Assembly: GCF_022346885.1 (NCBI RefSeq)
Contig: NZ_JAKRNK010000008.1
Span: forward strand, 186,001 to 250,000
DNA length: 64,000 nucleotides
From: Paenibacillus sp. ACRRX
Lineage (GTDB): Bacteria; Bacillota; Bacilli; Paenibacillales; Paenibacillaceae
Direction: 5' to 3'
Shown: piece by piece, positions 25,993 to 35,569 of the stretch
Layout: each line of letters starts with the position of its first letter
Numbering within the stretch: position 1 is the stretch's first letter
Translations under genes and position numbers: made by a program
Notes under the pieces: generated by a model
Told to the model about the DNA's origin: nothing
Database searches by the model: none
What the model saw: the letters and a program-made list of their open reading frames with translations, nothing else

Positions 25993-26856
25993 TTACGCTT
26001 GCTCCCAGAGCCGGCGCGCGTTGGCAATCGCAATTCGAGTGGCCTGCAAACAATCTTCCATACCTTCAAATTCGATGGAGAAGTAACCGTCATACCCATT
26101 GTTCTTTACAACTTGTATAATGTCGCTAATCGGCAGGTCTCCTTGTCCTACAATCGCGCCGCGCAGATGCTGACCGTGCAAAGAGTTAAACCAGCCTTCC
26201 CCAGGATTGTAGTTAGCAGGTCGGATATAAAAATCCTTCAAGTGTACCATTGATGCATACGGCAAGTTCTGCTGCACCGCATACAAAGACGGTTCATCTA
26301 CGCAAATAAAGTTGCCAACGTCGAGTGTTGTCTTAAAGTTCGGCCGATTCACCGCTAACACGAGCCGCCGTACGCGCTCACTTGCCTGCAAGTAGAAGCC
26401 GTGATTCTCCACACTTGTTGTGATGCCATATTGTAATGCATAGTCCGCTACACGTTGGCAGGCCTCCACAAGCTGCGGAAAGTCCTGCTCGAAGTATTCT
26501 GTGCCTGTCATTGCATGTGGTCTGGAGGCCACGTCGTGTCTCATCAGCTTTACGCCTAAACGGTGTGCAACATCTACATGTGCTTGAACCCGCTTCACTT
26601 CAGCCTCGAAAGCAGCTTCATCCAGTCCCGCAAAATTTGCACCGATACAATAATTGGACAATTCCAAGCCGATTTCTTCTGCCTTCGCACGAATATCTTC
26701 TGCCAATTGGGAATCATCCAGCAGATCAAATCCAAGTGGAACGATCTCTGCGTGTTCTGCACCCTGTTCTTTTAACCATTCAAGCGCACCAAGCACATCC
26801 AATTGGCCGTTCTGGATTGCGTTGTACAAACTATAAGTACTAACTCCAAGTTTCAT
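25993..26856 (-). CDS. Sugar phosphate isomerase/epimerase family protein
   Basis: A 287-residue TIM-barrel protein, first gene of the operon. Metal-site segments are TSVENHGF, KTTLDVGNF, MVHLKDFY and FSIEFEGMED. Its relation to IolE or IolI-type enzymes is possible but not shown by the sequence alone. GGAGTGAG precedes the ATG at 26856; the longer frame from 26898 adds 14 residues without a better site. The promoter upstream carries a catabolite-responsive element, which fits a carbon source pathway. Confidence 0.85.
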   Translation of the reverse strand: MKLGVSTYSLYNAIQNGQLDVLGALEWLKEQGAEHAEIVPLGFDLLDDSQLAEDIRAKAEEIGLELSNYCIGANFAGLDEAAFEAEVKRVQAHVDVAHRLGVKLMRHDVASRPHAMTGTEYFEQDFPQLVEACQRVADYALQYGITTSVENHGFYLQASERVRRLVLAVNRPNFKTTLDVGNFICVDEPSLYAVQQNLPYASMVHLKDFYIRPANYNPGEGWFNSLHGQHLRGAIVGQGDLPISDIIQVVKNNGYDGYFSIEFEGMEDCLQATRIAIANARRLWEQA

Positions 26857-26936
26857 CTGGCTCACTCCATTCCAAGTTGGGCAATCGCTGCTCAGCATTC
26901 ATGCAAGCGCTCGCAAGTTGTGTGTTGTCTTCCTAC

Positions 26937-26965
26937 ATTATAGGTCGAAAACGTTTACACCCATT
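26937..26965 (-). promoter_or_regulatory. Operon promoter with embedded cre site
   Basis: On the minus strand TATAAT lies at 26942-26937, with a weak -35 17 bases upstream. The spacer contains TGTAAACGTTTTCG (26959-26946), which matches the cre consensus TGWAANCGNTNWCA at 13 of 14 positions. CcpA binding there would block the promoter when preferred sugars are present. Confidence 0.6.
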
Positions 26966-27154
26966 GCACTATGTTCCACAAATGTTGTACTTTCTTACAC
27001 AGATTTGATTCCGCTACGTACTGTATTCACTTTATTCAAAGAATACAGCTTCATGACGAACAGGATATTTTCCCATTTTATAACTGGATATGATAGAGTT
27101 GTAATTTTATAATAGGAGAGCTTGTATAAGAGAAATAGGGGGAAACTTCAAATC

Positions 27155-28228
27155 ATGAGAAAGTCATACTGGCTTGTACTTGTACTTGTTTTATTTATCT
27201 GCTTTACTCCTATTGCAGGAGCAGCTCAACCTGTCAACACGAATAAAGAAATTAGTACATTTTATAACGGCAAGCTGCAAATATCACCTTACAAATCCGT
27301 TATCGTAAACGATGCTGCAACCTACGTTCCGCTCCGGCTTATCGAATCGTTTGATCATATTAACGTTCAATATGATGGACCTTCCATTCGTGTTGTTACC
27401 GATAAAGGAACATTTTCCATCGACAAACAAAATACGATTCTGCACCAGAATACGACATATATCACCTTTAAGAAGCTGCAGCAGATGAGCGCGATTACAG
27501 GAAAGTACATATCAAGTGCAACATCGCTGTTTCTGTGGGATACCGCTGTTGGGGCAGCAAAGACTGACGAGTTGGTTTCTCATATCTCAACTGTGCCTGG
27601 TAGCCTGCGTGAAGACTTTGGCAAAAAGATATTTCCCACCTCTGAATTCAGTTCCAGATGGATCATCGACGTCACAAAATCTGCCGTTGATCCTGATGAT
27701 TACAACATCGAAGTAATGAAGCCTGACGGGACAACGGAAACGATTCCCTATCAATATGTATCCGAGACAGGTTTACGTGCATTAAAGAACATGATGCTTA
27801 ACCAAACCATATGGATAAATAAAAATTCGACATCTGCAACTTTCAGCTCTAATCTGAAACATATTGAGAAAGTCACCATAACTTCTATCAAGTTTATGGA
27901 CAGTAGCTTATTCTATACGCTGCGTAAGCAAAATGGAACGCAAGCGACGATATCACATCCTCTTTTTGATGTAGATTCAATGAGTAACAGGTATCCTTTA
28001 TACAACAAGAATCCAAAGAGTGTGTTTAATTGGAAACAAAGCGTATGGAAGAATATTGAAAACGAAACAGTAGCCGTCGGAATGGAGATGACTCAAGTTT
28101 TGATGGCTTGGGGTGAACCAGATAGGACTTATCCTTCTAAATCCCCTATTGTTGAAGCGAATATGTGGATTTACGGTAATACTTATTTGTACTTCACAGA
28201 CTTCAAACTAAGTCTGATACAAGACTAA
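27155..28228 (+). CDS. Secreted protein with copper amine oxidase-like N-terminal domain
   Basis: A 357-residue exported protein. Residues 1-24 form a signal peptide (MRKSYWLVLVLVLFICF then GAAQ). Residues of about 35-120 resemble the copper amine oxidase N-terminal-like repeat (YVPLRLIESFDHINVQYDG, ITFKKLQQMSAI), common on Paenibacillus cell surfaces and not an oxidase. The rest is unassigned, with a closing SmpA-like stretch TQVLMAWGEPDRTYPS. A TTG start at 27122 was passed over because its ribosome binding site is too close; AGGGGGA serves the ATG at 27155. Confidence 0.75.
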   Translation: MRKSYWLVLVLVLFICFTPIAGAAQPVNTNKEISTFYNGKLQISPYKSVIVNDAATYVPLRLIESFDHINVQYDGPSIRVVTDKGTFSIDKQNTILHQNTTYITFKKLQQMSAITGKYISSATSLFLWDTAVGAAKTDELVSHISTVPGSLREDFGKKIFPTSEFSSRWIIDVTKSAVDPDDYNIEVMKPDGTTETIPYQYVSETGLRALKNMMLNQTIWINKNSTSATFSSNLKHIEKVTITSIKFMDSSLFYTLRKQNGTQATISHPLFDVDSMSNRYPLYNKNPKSVFNWKQSVWKNIENETVAVGMEMTQVLMAWGEPDRTYPSKSPIVEANMWIYGNTYLYFTDFKLSLIQD

Positions 28229-28233
28229 TAACG

Positions 28234-28267
28234 AAGCCGATGTCCCTGTAACGGGGCGTCGGCTTAT
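28234..28267 (+). terminator. Terminator after the surface protein gene
   Basis: AAGCCGA at 28234-28240 pairs with TCGGCTT at 28259-28265, extended by CCC and GGG. The tail is TATCCATTT. Confidence 0.65.
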
Positions 28268-28441
28268 CCATTTACATCCTTCTGCTCCTGTCCCGTGTTC
28301 CGTTAACCGCTCTAATACATGTACAATGCCATCTTTTTCAACATCATCCACTTTTCCATTCATATAAAAAATGACGTGATGTCCCGCTCCCGTTTCGTTA
28401 CAATAGAAGGGCGTATTGTGGCACATACAGGAGGTTAAGAG

Positions 28442-29149
28442 ATGAATCGCTGGTGGAAGACGATTTTATTTATAGTAGGCGCGGCAGTGCTGACACGGTT
28501 CATTCCGTTTTCATCTTTTTTCAGAAGTGTGGATACGTTAATCCATGAATTCGGGCATGCCTTGATGACACTACTGTTGTCAGGAAAAGTGTGGTACATT
28601 CATCTATTTGCTGACCACAGCGGAGTCACTTACTCCTCAGCCGCTCACGCTTGGCAGTTCATACCGATCGCGCTAGCCGGCTATCTTACATCTGCACTAT
28701 TTGCCATGCTGTTATTTTTCCTGTATTCACGCGGCAGGACGCAAGTAGGACTGATCGTACTAACCGTGCTGACCGCTGTATGTCTGCTCTTCTTCTTGCG
28801 TAATTCGTTTGGCGTGACGTGGGGCATCGGATTTATTCTATTAAGCGGAGCGGTGTGCTTCGCCCCTTGGCGATGGCTGCAGGAGTTTTATTATTTACTA
28901 GTTGCATTTATTTGTCTTGTGGAATCCGTGTTAAGTCCCTTGATCCTGGTGATGCTGTCCGTACAAAGTCCTTCGCAAGCAGGAGATGCAGCTAACTTGG
29001 CGCGTATGACCGCCATTCCAGCTTTGTTCTGGTCCTTGCTCTTTGTACTGGCTACCATCGCATGCGCACGTGTGTCGATGAGCTTGTTCTTTAAGCCGCG
29101 TCCAGTACGAGAGCAGGTGCGAACTAGCGCTTGGCACCAACGCAATTAG
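28442..29149 (+). CDS. M50 family membrane metalloprotease
   Basis: A 235-residue membrane protein with about six helices. The zinc motif HEFGH lies at about residues 35-39 within the second hydrophobic segment, as in the M50B-like group (PF13398). Such proteins are thought to cut within the membrane, but substrates of this subgroup are unknown to me. The start is preceded by CAGGAGGTTAAGAG. The gene is monocistronic and has its own terminator. Confidence 0.85.
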   Translation: MNRWWKTILFIVGAAVLTRFIPFSSFFRSVDTLIHEFGHALMTLLLSGKVWYIHLFADHSGVTYSSAAHAWQFIPIALAGYLTSALFAMLLFFLYSRGRTQVGLIVLTVLTAVCLLFFLRNSFGVTWGIGFILLSGAVCFAPWRWLQEFYYLLVAFICLVESVLSPLILVMLSVQSPSQAGDAANLARMTAIPALFWSLLFVLATIACARVSMSLFFKPRPVREQVRTSAWHQRN

Positions 29150-29178
29150 CAGCATTCGCACTATTGCTTACTCATAAG

Positions 29179-29220
29179 GCCGCGAGCTCCATCATGTGGA
29201 TGCTGGCGGCTTCTTTGTTT
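29179..29220 (+). terminator. Terminator after the M50 gene
   Basis: GCCGC at 29179-29183 pairs with GCGGC at 29206-29210, with CATC and GATG inside, followed by TTCTTTGTTT. Confidence 0.65.
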
Positions 29221-29298
29221 ATTACTCCTCGGGCGGATAACAAATGCACAAGCTGAATTCGGCCAATCCAACGAACAACAGCATTCCCTCCCTCCAAG

Positions 29299-29333
29299 CA
29301 ACACAAAACCCCTGCCTTGCAGGCCAGGGGTTG
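29299..29333 (-). terminator. Terminator of the opp operon
   Basis: AACCCCTG at 29307-29314 pairs with CAGGGGTT at 29325-29332. On the minus strand the stem ends in TTTTGTGTT. Confidence 0.75.
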
Positions 29334-29368
29334 CGCAGTCCGACTGTAGTCGGCACACCAGAGTATAG

Positions 29369-30379
29369 TTAGACCAGGTGGCAAGCTACATAATGCTCGC
29401 TGCCCATGTGCCGGAATTCCGGCACGAGCTGACGGCAGATGTCCGTCGCATATGGGCAGCGCGTATGGAACTTACATCCTGCCGGCGGATTCGCCGGATT
29501 CGGGATGTCGCCTTTTAATACGATACGCTCGCGTTTCAAACGCGGGATCGGTACAGGCACCGCTGACAGAAGTGCCTTTGTGTAGGGATGGAGCGGATGC
29601 TTAAACAATTCATCACGCGGTGCTGTCTCCATCATCGTCCCCAAGTACATAACCCCGATCCGAGAACATAGATGTTCAACTACACTCAAATCATGCGAAA
29701 TAAATAAATAAGTTAACCCGCGTGTCAGCTGCAGCTTGCGGAAGAGATTAATAATCTGTGCTTGAATGGATACATCTAGCGCAGATACGGGCTCGTCGGC
29801 AATAATTAGATCGGGATTCAGCACAAGCGCACGTGCTATGCCGATGCGCTGACGCTGTCCTCCCGAGAATTCATGCGGAAAACGGTCGATATGATATGAA
29901 GAAAGGCCGCATGCTTGCAGCACATCCAACACCCGATCACGAATTTCTTCTTTTGGCGCAAGTCCGTGGTTAAGCAGTGCCTCTCCAATAGCATCGCCAA
30001 CTCGAACCCTCGGATTAAGCGAACTGTAAGGATCTTGGAAGATTAGCTGCATCTTGGGACGCAAATGCCGCAGCTCTTTCTCTGGCATGTTGTAGAGATC
30101 GATCCCTTTATACAGCACCTCGCCGGATGTCTTCTCGGTTAAACGAATAATCGATCTGCCGACCGTACTCTTACCGCTGCCCGATTCCCCTACCAGTCCA
30201 AATGTCTCACCCTCCTGCAGCGTGAGACTAATGCCATCTACGGCTTTAACGTGACCAACCGTCCGATTGAACAAACCTGATTTGATCGGGAAGTATTTTT
30301 TCAAATCTCTAACCTCAAGCAAAGGCGCTTCTTGCTGCGGCATAATCCTTTCAGATGTCGCAATCGTCAGTTCAGCCAT
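29369..30379 (-). CDS. oppF: Oligopeptide-type ABC transporter ATP-binding protein OppF
   Basis: A 336-residue ATPase of the OppF/DppF branch. Walker A is GESGSGKST near residue 64, the signature is SGGQRQRIGIARAL, and Walker B is LIIADEPVSALD. The C-terminal domain has CKFHTRCPYATDIC, the Cys pattern of the oligopeptide transporter C-terminal region, often tied to an iron-sulfur cluster. It overlaps oppD by eight bases and is the last gene of the operon, powering import with OppD. Confidence 0.92.
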   Translation of the reverse strand: MAELTIATSERIMPQQEAPLLEVRDLKKYFPIKSGLFNRTVGHVKAVDGISLTLQEGETFGLVGESGSGKSTVGRSIIRLTEKTSGEVLYKGIDLYNMPEKELRHLRPKMQLIFQDPYSSLNPRVRVGDAIGEALLNHGLAPKEEIRDRVLDVLQACGLSSYHIDRFPHEFSGGQRQRIGIARALVLNPDLIIADEPVSALDVSIQAQIINLFRKLQLTRGLTYLFISHDLSVVEHLCSRIGVMYLGTMMETAPRDELFKHPLHPYTKALLSAVPVPIPRLKRERIVLKGDIPNPANPPAGCKFHTRCPYATDICRQLVPEFRHMGSEHYVACHLV

Positions 30380-31358
30380 GGCTCACACCTTCCTCGTACA
30401 GCCAGCAGGCCACTTTTTGTCTTCCTGCCATCGGATGAAGTACAGGCTGCTGTGTACGACATACCGACATGCAATGCTCACATCGGTCATGAAAATAACA
30501 CGATTCCGTCAATTCAAGCGGATTAGGAACTTGACCCGGAATGGAATACAAATCCTCCTGACGCTGACCGATGATAGGCTTGGAACGCAGCAGCCCTTGC
30601 GTATATGGATGCTTCGGGTGCTCGAACAGCTCGACTACATCGCCTTCCTCAACAATTTTGCCAGAGTACATGACGATTACATAATCAGCAATCTCTGCTA
30701 CTACGCCCAGATCATGCGTAATTAACAGGATTGATGTGTTGGATTCCTCCTTGATCTGGCGCAGCATATCCAGAATCTGCGCTTGAATCGTAACATCCAG
30801 TGCCGTCGTCGGCTCGTCGGCAATCAGGAGCTTCGGATGACAGGAGATCGCGATAGCAATCATAATTCGCTGCAGCATACCACCGCTTAATTCATGCGGA
30901 TAGCTCTCAACAATTTGCTCTGGTCGAGAAATGCCAACCAATTCAACTAGCTCAATCGCCCGTTTGCGCGCTTCCTTTTTACTTAGCTTCTGGTGCTCCA
31001 TCAGCGGCTCCATAATCTGCGTGCCAATCGTTAGTACCGGATTAAGTGATGACATCGGTTCCTGGAAGATCATCGCGATGTCGTTGCCACGAATTTGACG
31101 CAGTTCATTTTTGTCGATGCTGAGCAGGTCTCTTCCTTCAAAATGGATTCTCCCGTCCACCACCTTGCCGCTTGGCTCCTCGACAAGCCCCATAATGGAC
31201 ATCGCGGTCACACTCTTGCCGCAGCCCGATTCGCCCACGATACAGACAGTCTCACCTTCACGTATACGCAGACTGACGTCATTAACCGCTTTAACGGCAC
31301 CTTCCTCTGTATAGAAATACGTACTGAGATGATCGATCTCGATTACATTATTTTTCAT
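30372..31358 (-). CDS. oppD: Oligopeptide-type ABC transporter ATP-binding protein OppD
   Basis: A 328-residue ATPase partner of OppF. Walker A is GESGCGKSVT, the signature SGGMLQRIMIAIAI, and Walker B LLIADEPTTALD. The C-terminal Cys-rich stretch CYFHDRCEHCMSVC matches the family. AAGGAATGA precedes the start, and the 3' end overlaps oppF. It follows oppC after 13 bases, so the five genes form one transcript. Confidence 0.92.
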   Translation of the reverse strand: MKNNVIEIDHLSTYFYTEEGAVKAVNDVSLRIREGETVCIVGESGCGKSVTAMSIMGLVEEPSGKVVDGRIHFEGRDLLSIDKNELRQIRGNDIAMIFQEPMSSLNPVLTIGTQIMEPLMEHQKLSKKEARKRAIELVELVGISRPEQIVESYPHELSGGMLQRIMIAIAISCHPKLLIADEPTTALDVTIQAQILDMLRQIKEESNTSILLITHDLGVVAEIADYVIVMYSGKIVEEGDVVELFEHPKHPYTQGLLRSKPIIGQRQEDLYSIPGQVPNPLELTESCYFHDRCEHCMSVCRTQQPVLHPMAGRQKVACWLYEEGVSHG

Positions 31359-31371
31359 CAGATGTCATTCC

Positions 31372-32298
31372 TTACTTCTTCTGTTTAGGATCCAACACAT
31401 CCCGCAGCCCATCTCCAAAAATATTAATTGCAATAACCGTCGTAAAAATGGCCACACCCGGGGGTATCCACAGCCAAGGATGCTGTTCAAAATCAATTAG
31501 GTTGTTCGCTGCATCAATCATGTTCCCCCACGTAGGTGTGGGAGGCATAACACCTAACCCAAAGAAACTCAGTACAGACTCGCTTAAGATGGCACCGCCA
31601 ATGCTTAGCGTCGCAATAACGATAAGCAGTGGTACGATGTTAGGAATCATATGGTTAAATAGCTTTCTCCGGTCATTTAAGCCCAGCACAATGGCTGCCT
31701 GCATATATTCACGCTCGCGGATCGTGAGCATCTGGCTGCGAACAAGACGGGCAAGACCCGGCCAGCCCACAAAGCTCAACATCAGCATTACGATATACAT
31801 CCGGTATTCAACTGGCACTTTCCATTCCGACAACAGCGCACCGAGAATAAATAAGATCGGCAAGCTTGGAATCGTCAATAACAGGTCAGCGATTCGCATA
31901 ATAATCTGATCGACAATACCTCTGTAATAAGCGGCAACAGCGCCTAATATCGATCCGATAATGACCGAGATAATCATCGATGCAATCCCGACCGTTAAGG
32001 AGATGCGACCTGCCTGCAGCAGTCGTGTCAGCACATCCCGTCCAAGCAAGTCAGTACCAAGCCAATGTTTAAACGAGGGGGCCTGATTCATAATGGCTGG
32101 ATTAATCTTGTTGTTGGCATAGGGTGAGAATAAAGGCCCTATAAAGCACACCAGAAACATAAACACAATAAAAGCAAATCCGGCCATAGCCAGCTTATTT
32201 TTACGGAGACGACGGAAAGCTTGGCGCCATAACGAAGAGCGAATCGGAGCTGCCGCTGTCCGCTTCATATCCGTCAATCCGCCAGTAATGGATGACAT
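31372..32298 (-). CDS. oppC: Oligopeptide-type ABC transporter permease OppC
   Basis: A 308-residue membrane protein with an N-terminal OppC_N helix (RRLRKNKLAMAGFAFIVFMF) and the inner-membrane transport domain with about five further helices. The EAA loop is in REYMQAAIVLGLNDRRKLFNHMIPN. AGGGAGG upstream supports the ATG at 32298 over the one at 32316. With OppB it forms the channel. Confidence 0.92.
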   Translation of the reverse strand: MSSITGGLTDMKRTAAAPIRSSLWRQAFRRLRKNKLAMAGFAFIVFMFLVCFIGPLFSPYANNKINPAIMNQAPSFKHWLGTDLLGRDVLTRLLQAGRISLTVGIASMIISVIIGSILGAVAAYYRGIVDQIIMRIADLLLTIPSLPILFILGALLSEWKVPVEYRMYIVMLMLSFVGWPGLARLVRSQMLTIREREYMQAAIVLGLNDRRKLFNHMIPNIVPLLIVIATLSIGGAILSESVLSFFGLGVMPPTPTWGNMIDAANNLIDFEQHPWLWIPPGVAIFTTVIAINIFGDGLRDVLDPKQKK

Positions 32299-32373
32299 GG
32301 TGAAACCTCCCTGCAATGCGCGTTTAACAAATGCTTGCTGATTAATGCTTTTGCCCTGTCCGCTTCTGTATGA

Positions 32374-33327
32374 TCACAACTTGATTCGTGGATCAGCTGC
32401 GTGGTACAAAACGTCCGATATAAGCGTACCTATCACGGTTAGAATGGCGATAAACATCGTAAAGCCCATAAGAAGCGGATAATCCCTGACGGTAAAGGAC
32501 TGCATATACAGTTGACCGATTCCCGGCCAGTTAAATATTTTCTCAATGATAAGCGAGCCTCCGAACAAACCTGGCAGCTCAAAGCCAATCAGCGTAATCG
32601 CCGGCAGCATTGCATTACGAAGTGCATGTCGGTAAAGAACAACTCGTTCCTTCATCCCCTTGGCGCGTGCTGTGCGGATAAAGTCCTGGCGAATGACGTC
32701 CAGCATGTTGCTGCGAAAATAACGAGTCAGCGAACCAACACCAAGCAGCGTCATTACAACAACTGGAAGGAACATATGATGGACAACTTCCTTTATATAT
32801 TCCATGCCGGTTGCGTTACTCCCCGTAACCAGCATGCCGCCCGGCGGCAGCCACTTCAGGTCAACGGCCATAATCTTGATGAGAAACAGCCCGATAAAGA
32901 AAGAGGGAATCGACATCGCCGCAAATATAAAGATCATCACCATCGTATCAAACCAAGAATACTGCTTGTATGCCGCCGCAACGCCGATGACAACCGCCAG
33001 CAGCCACGTAAAGAACGTCGACGTAATGGCAAGCAAAAATGAATTCCAAATATAATCGTTAAACAACGTGAGAACAGGCTTCTGCTGCGACAACGAGAAT
33101 CCGAAGTTGCCATGAAATGCATTGTTCATCCAATTCATATAACGTTCAAGTACAGGCTTATTCAGGCCGTATATCTCTCGCAGCTCTGCCTTGCGTTCAG
33201 CGGGCAGCTTAAAGTTATTGGTGACAAAGTCCCCTGGCATCATCGCGTACAGCAAAAAGATAAGCAGCGAAGCGCCTAACAATATGAGTATCATATACAT
33301 GAATCTACGCAGTAAATAGGTGCTCAT
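32374..33327 (-). CDS. oppB: Oligopeptide-type ABC transporter permease OppB
   Basis: A 317-residue membrane protein with six predicted helices. The N-terminal helix LRRFMYMILILLGASLLIFLL and the EAA loop DFIRTARAKGMKERVVLYRHALRNA are typical. AAAGGAG precedes the start. It follows oppA after 67 bases. Confidence 0.92.
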   Translation of the reverse strand: MSTYLLRRFMYMILILLGASLLIFLLYAMMPGDFVTNNFKLPAERKAELREIYGLNKPVLERYMNWMNNAFHGNFGFSLSQQKPVLTLFNDYIWNSFLLAITSTFFTWLLAVVIGVAAAYKQYSWFDTMVMIFIFAAMSIPSFFIGLFLIKIMAVDLKWLPPGGMLVTGSNATGMEYIKEVVHHMFLPVVVMTLLGVGSLTRYFRSNMLDVIRQDFIRTARAKGMKERVVLYRHALRNAMLPAITLIGFELPGLFGGSLIIEKIFNWPGIGQLYMQSFTVRDYPLLMGFTMFIAILTVIGTLISDVLYHAADPRIKL

Positions 33328-33394
33328 GACCGTCTCCTTTGCAAGTCATTCACCCCCGGTATTTGCAGTGCATCTGTCCGGGGGCAAGGAGTTG

Positions 33395-35137
33395 TTATTT
33401 TAATTTCCAGTCAGGCAAGCTTGCAGACAGACCTCGAAGCGGGCTGATCGACAAGCCCTCGATCCGTCCATTGTAAGCTACAACCAATTTTCGGTAGCTA
33501 GTGAAGATGTATGGCGCATCGTCATTAATGACCTGATACAGCTCTTTGTACACCGCTTTCCGCGCTTCGTTATCGCTCGTTGCCAAGCCTTTTTCGTACA
33601 GTTCCTTCACTTTCGGATTGTCATATCCTTTCACTTCTCCATTCACGAAGGAAATAACACCATCTGAAGGATCGCCTAGAATTGGCGTAGAGAAGGATAC
33701 CAGATCAAAGTCTCCGCTCTCGAACTTGGCAATTTGCGCATTAAAGTCCGCAAACTGCTCAGCTTCCAGCTGAACGCCGATCGCCGTGTAATTTTCTTTT
33801 GCCACAGCAATAAAGATATCCGTCGCTTTGCTTTTCGAACCAATGAAATGAATTTTCAGCTTCTGGCCATCTTTTTCCCGAATACCGTCAGCGCCTTCCT
33901 TCCATCCAGCTTCATCAAGCAGCTGCTTTGCTTTCTCTGGCTCGTAGTTATAAGGGTTAATTCCCTCTTCCGTATAGGACCATGAGATTGGTGACGCCGG
34001 AATATTAGCAATCTGTCCAGCACCTTGGTTCGCGTCGACATAGATCGTTTTTCGATCCAGACCGTATGTCAGCGCTTGGCGAACTTTCTTATCTTTAAGA
34101 GTTGGATGCTCCAAGTTAAATTGCAAATAGCCATAGTTGTTAGCTGTGTAAGGAATAATGTTAAGGAAGCCAAGCCCCTTTAACTTATCAATATTTTCTT
34201 GCGTAGCTTGGAAGCTGCCATAGTCCTGTTCACCAGTTTCAATAAATTGCCATGTATCGCCTTCTGTTGTTTTATAAATAAAGTGCTCTGTCTTCGGTTT
34301 GCCTTTGTAATAGAACTCATTTGCTACAAATCGTACCTCTTGACCTGGAATAAACTTTTCCAGCTTGTATGGACCAGTACCAACAGGAGTCGCATGCAGT
34401 TTCTTGATATAATCGAGACTGCCGAACTTGTAATCTTTTCCATAATAAGCTTTGGACAAAATTTCGCTCCCTAGTATAGTCAGTCCCTTAGCATTAGGCT
34501 TATCAATAGTGACTGAAATTGTCTCTGGATCAATAACTTTAATGCCCTCAATCAACTTAGCCTTGCCTTCTTTGTATGCTTTGCCGCCTTTAATCGCAAT
34601 CGTAGTCAGCAGTTCGCTTTGCCCGTCGTAGGACTTATCGTGGATCAGCGTCCACGTGAAAGCAACGTCATCCGCGGTGAGCGGTGTGCCATCGCTGAAT
34701 TTCAAGTCTTTGCGGAGATGGAATGTATAAGTAAGGCCGTCCGGGGATATATCCCACTTTTCTGCAAGATCTGGAATCGGAAGTCCTTTATCGTCAACCG
34801 TTACAAGTGACGCGTACAGTACGGAGGAGACATTGCCGTCATAACCGCTCTGTTGGAAATAAGGTGTAAAAGCACCACTTGGGTCTGTAAGACCTACAAT
34901 AATCGTGTCGGTCCGTTTTTGCGCTTGGGCTGGAAGCTTGGAGAGGTCACTCGCCGCAATTGGCGCCGTAAGCTCCGCTACCGCAGGTATTGTACTGCTG
35001 TTTTCCGTTCCTTTTGTGTCTGCTGTGGCTGACTGTGCGCTGCCTGAAGCAGGTGCTGAACTATCATTGGAGCAAGCTGCCAACAGGATGCTGCTTGCCA
35101 TTGTGATCGACAATAAGGTAATCAATAATTTCTTCAT
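33395..35137 (-). CDS. oppA: Oligopeptide-type ABC transporter substrate-binding lipoprotein
   Basis: A 580-residue SBP_bac_5 family lipoprotein. The signal peptide ends in the lipobox LLAAC, so Cys would be lipidated and the protein anchored outside the membrane. Family motifs include SPDGLTYTFHLRKDLKFSDGTPLTADDVAFTW and a YGLDRKTI segment. GGGAGGG supports the ATG at 35137, seven codons inside the longer frame. SBP_bac_5 proteins bind peptides, oligosaccharides or nickel. The adjacent AraC regulator, common for sugar systems, leaves an oligosaccharide ligand open. Confidence 0.9.
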   Translation of the reverse strand: MKKLLITLLSITMASSILLAACSNDSSAPASGSAQSATADTKGTENSSTIPAVAELTAPIAASDLSKLPAQAQKRTDTIIVGLTDPSGAFTPYFQQSGYDGNVSSVLYASLVTVDDKGLPIPDLAEKWDISPDGLTYTFHLRKDLKFSDGTPLTADDVAFTWTLIHDKSYDGQSELLTTIAIKGGKAYKEGKAKLIEGIKVIDPETISVTIDKPNAKGLTILGSEILSKAYYGKDYKFGSLDYIKKLHATPVGTGPYKLEKFIPGQEVRFVANEFYYKGKPKTEHFIYKTTEGDTWQFIETGEQDYGSFQATQENIDKLKGLGFLNIIPYTANNYGYLQFNLEHPTLKDKKVRQALTYGLDRKTIYVDANQGAGQIANIPASPISWSYTEEGINPYNYEPEKAKQLLDEAGWKEGADGIREKDGQKLKIHFIGSKSKATDIFIAVAKENYTAIGVQLEAEQFADFNAQIAKFESGDFDLVSFSTPILGDPSDGVISFVNGEVKGYDNPKVKELYEKGLATSDNEARKAVYKELYQVINDDAPYIFTSYRKLVVAYNGRIEGLSISPLRGLSASLPDWKLK

Positions 35138-35209
35138 AGTGACCCTCCCTGAAAACATATGTTTATTATTTATAATCCCTATCAGTTAACTAGGAATTCA
35201 ATGAACCTC

Positions 35210-35238
35210 ATTATAGACCTATAGTTAATAAATGTAAA
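35210..35238 (-). promoter_or_regulatory. Promoter of the opp operon
   Basis: On the minus strand TTTACA (35238-35233), a 17-base spacer and TATAAT (35215-35210). It lies downstream of the AraC-gene terminator, so opp is transcribed separately. Confidence 0.7.
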
Positions 35239-35317
35239 CCCATCTTTTCTTAAAATTTTCCACCTGTTTCAATTCATCGCCTTTCCTTCCACAGCATCGT
35301 GCCGTTGCACACAACAA

Positions 35318-35361
35318 AAAAGCGAACAACCCTATACTGTATAAGGGTTATTCGCTTTCGC
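35318..35361 (-). terminator. Terminator of the AraC-family gene
   Basis: AAAGCGAA pairs with TTCGCTTT, and ACCCTATA with TATAAGGGT inside; the minus strand ends in TTTTTTG. The gap 35362-35569 between it and the AraC stop holds no gene that I can support. Confidence 0.7.
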
Positions 35362-35569
35362 AGTTATTTAGAAGTGTAAACTCCACTCTGGATACGTTAT
35401 ATACATTTTTAAGTGTCTGGTTATTTATTTGACCTCAGTTAAACGGCTTAACATCAACATATTATGGATTGTATGGGTCAAGATCAAAGCCCCATCCAAC
35501 TGTGCCCGTCTACTAATGTGTAGTCTAAGATAAAGACATAAATTCAATATGAATTTATGTTTCGCGCCA

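Noticed and set aside
27122-27154. TTG start giving 11 more residues on the surface protein
   Set aside because: The GGAGAG upstream is only about two bases from the TTG, while the ATG at 27155 opens a proper signal peptide.
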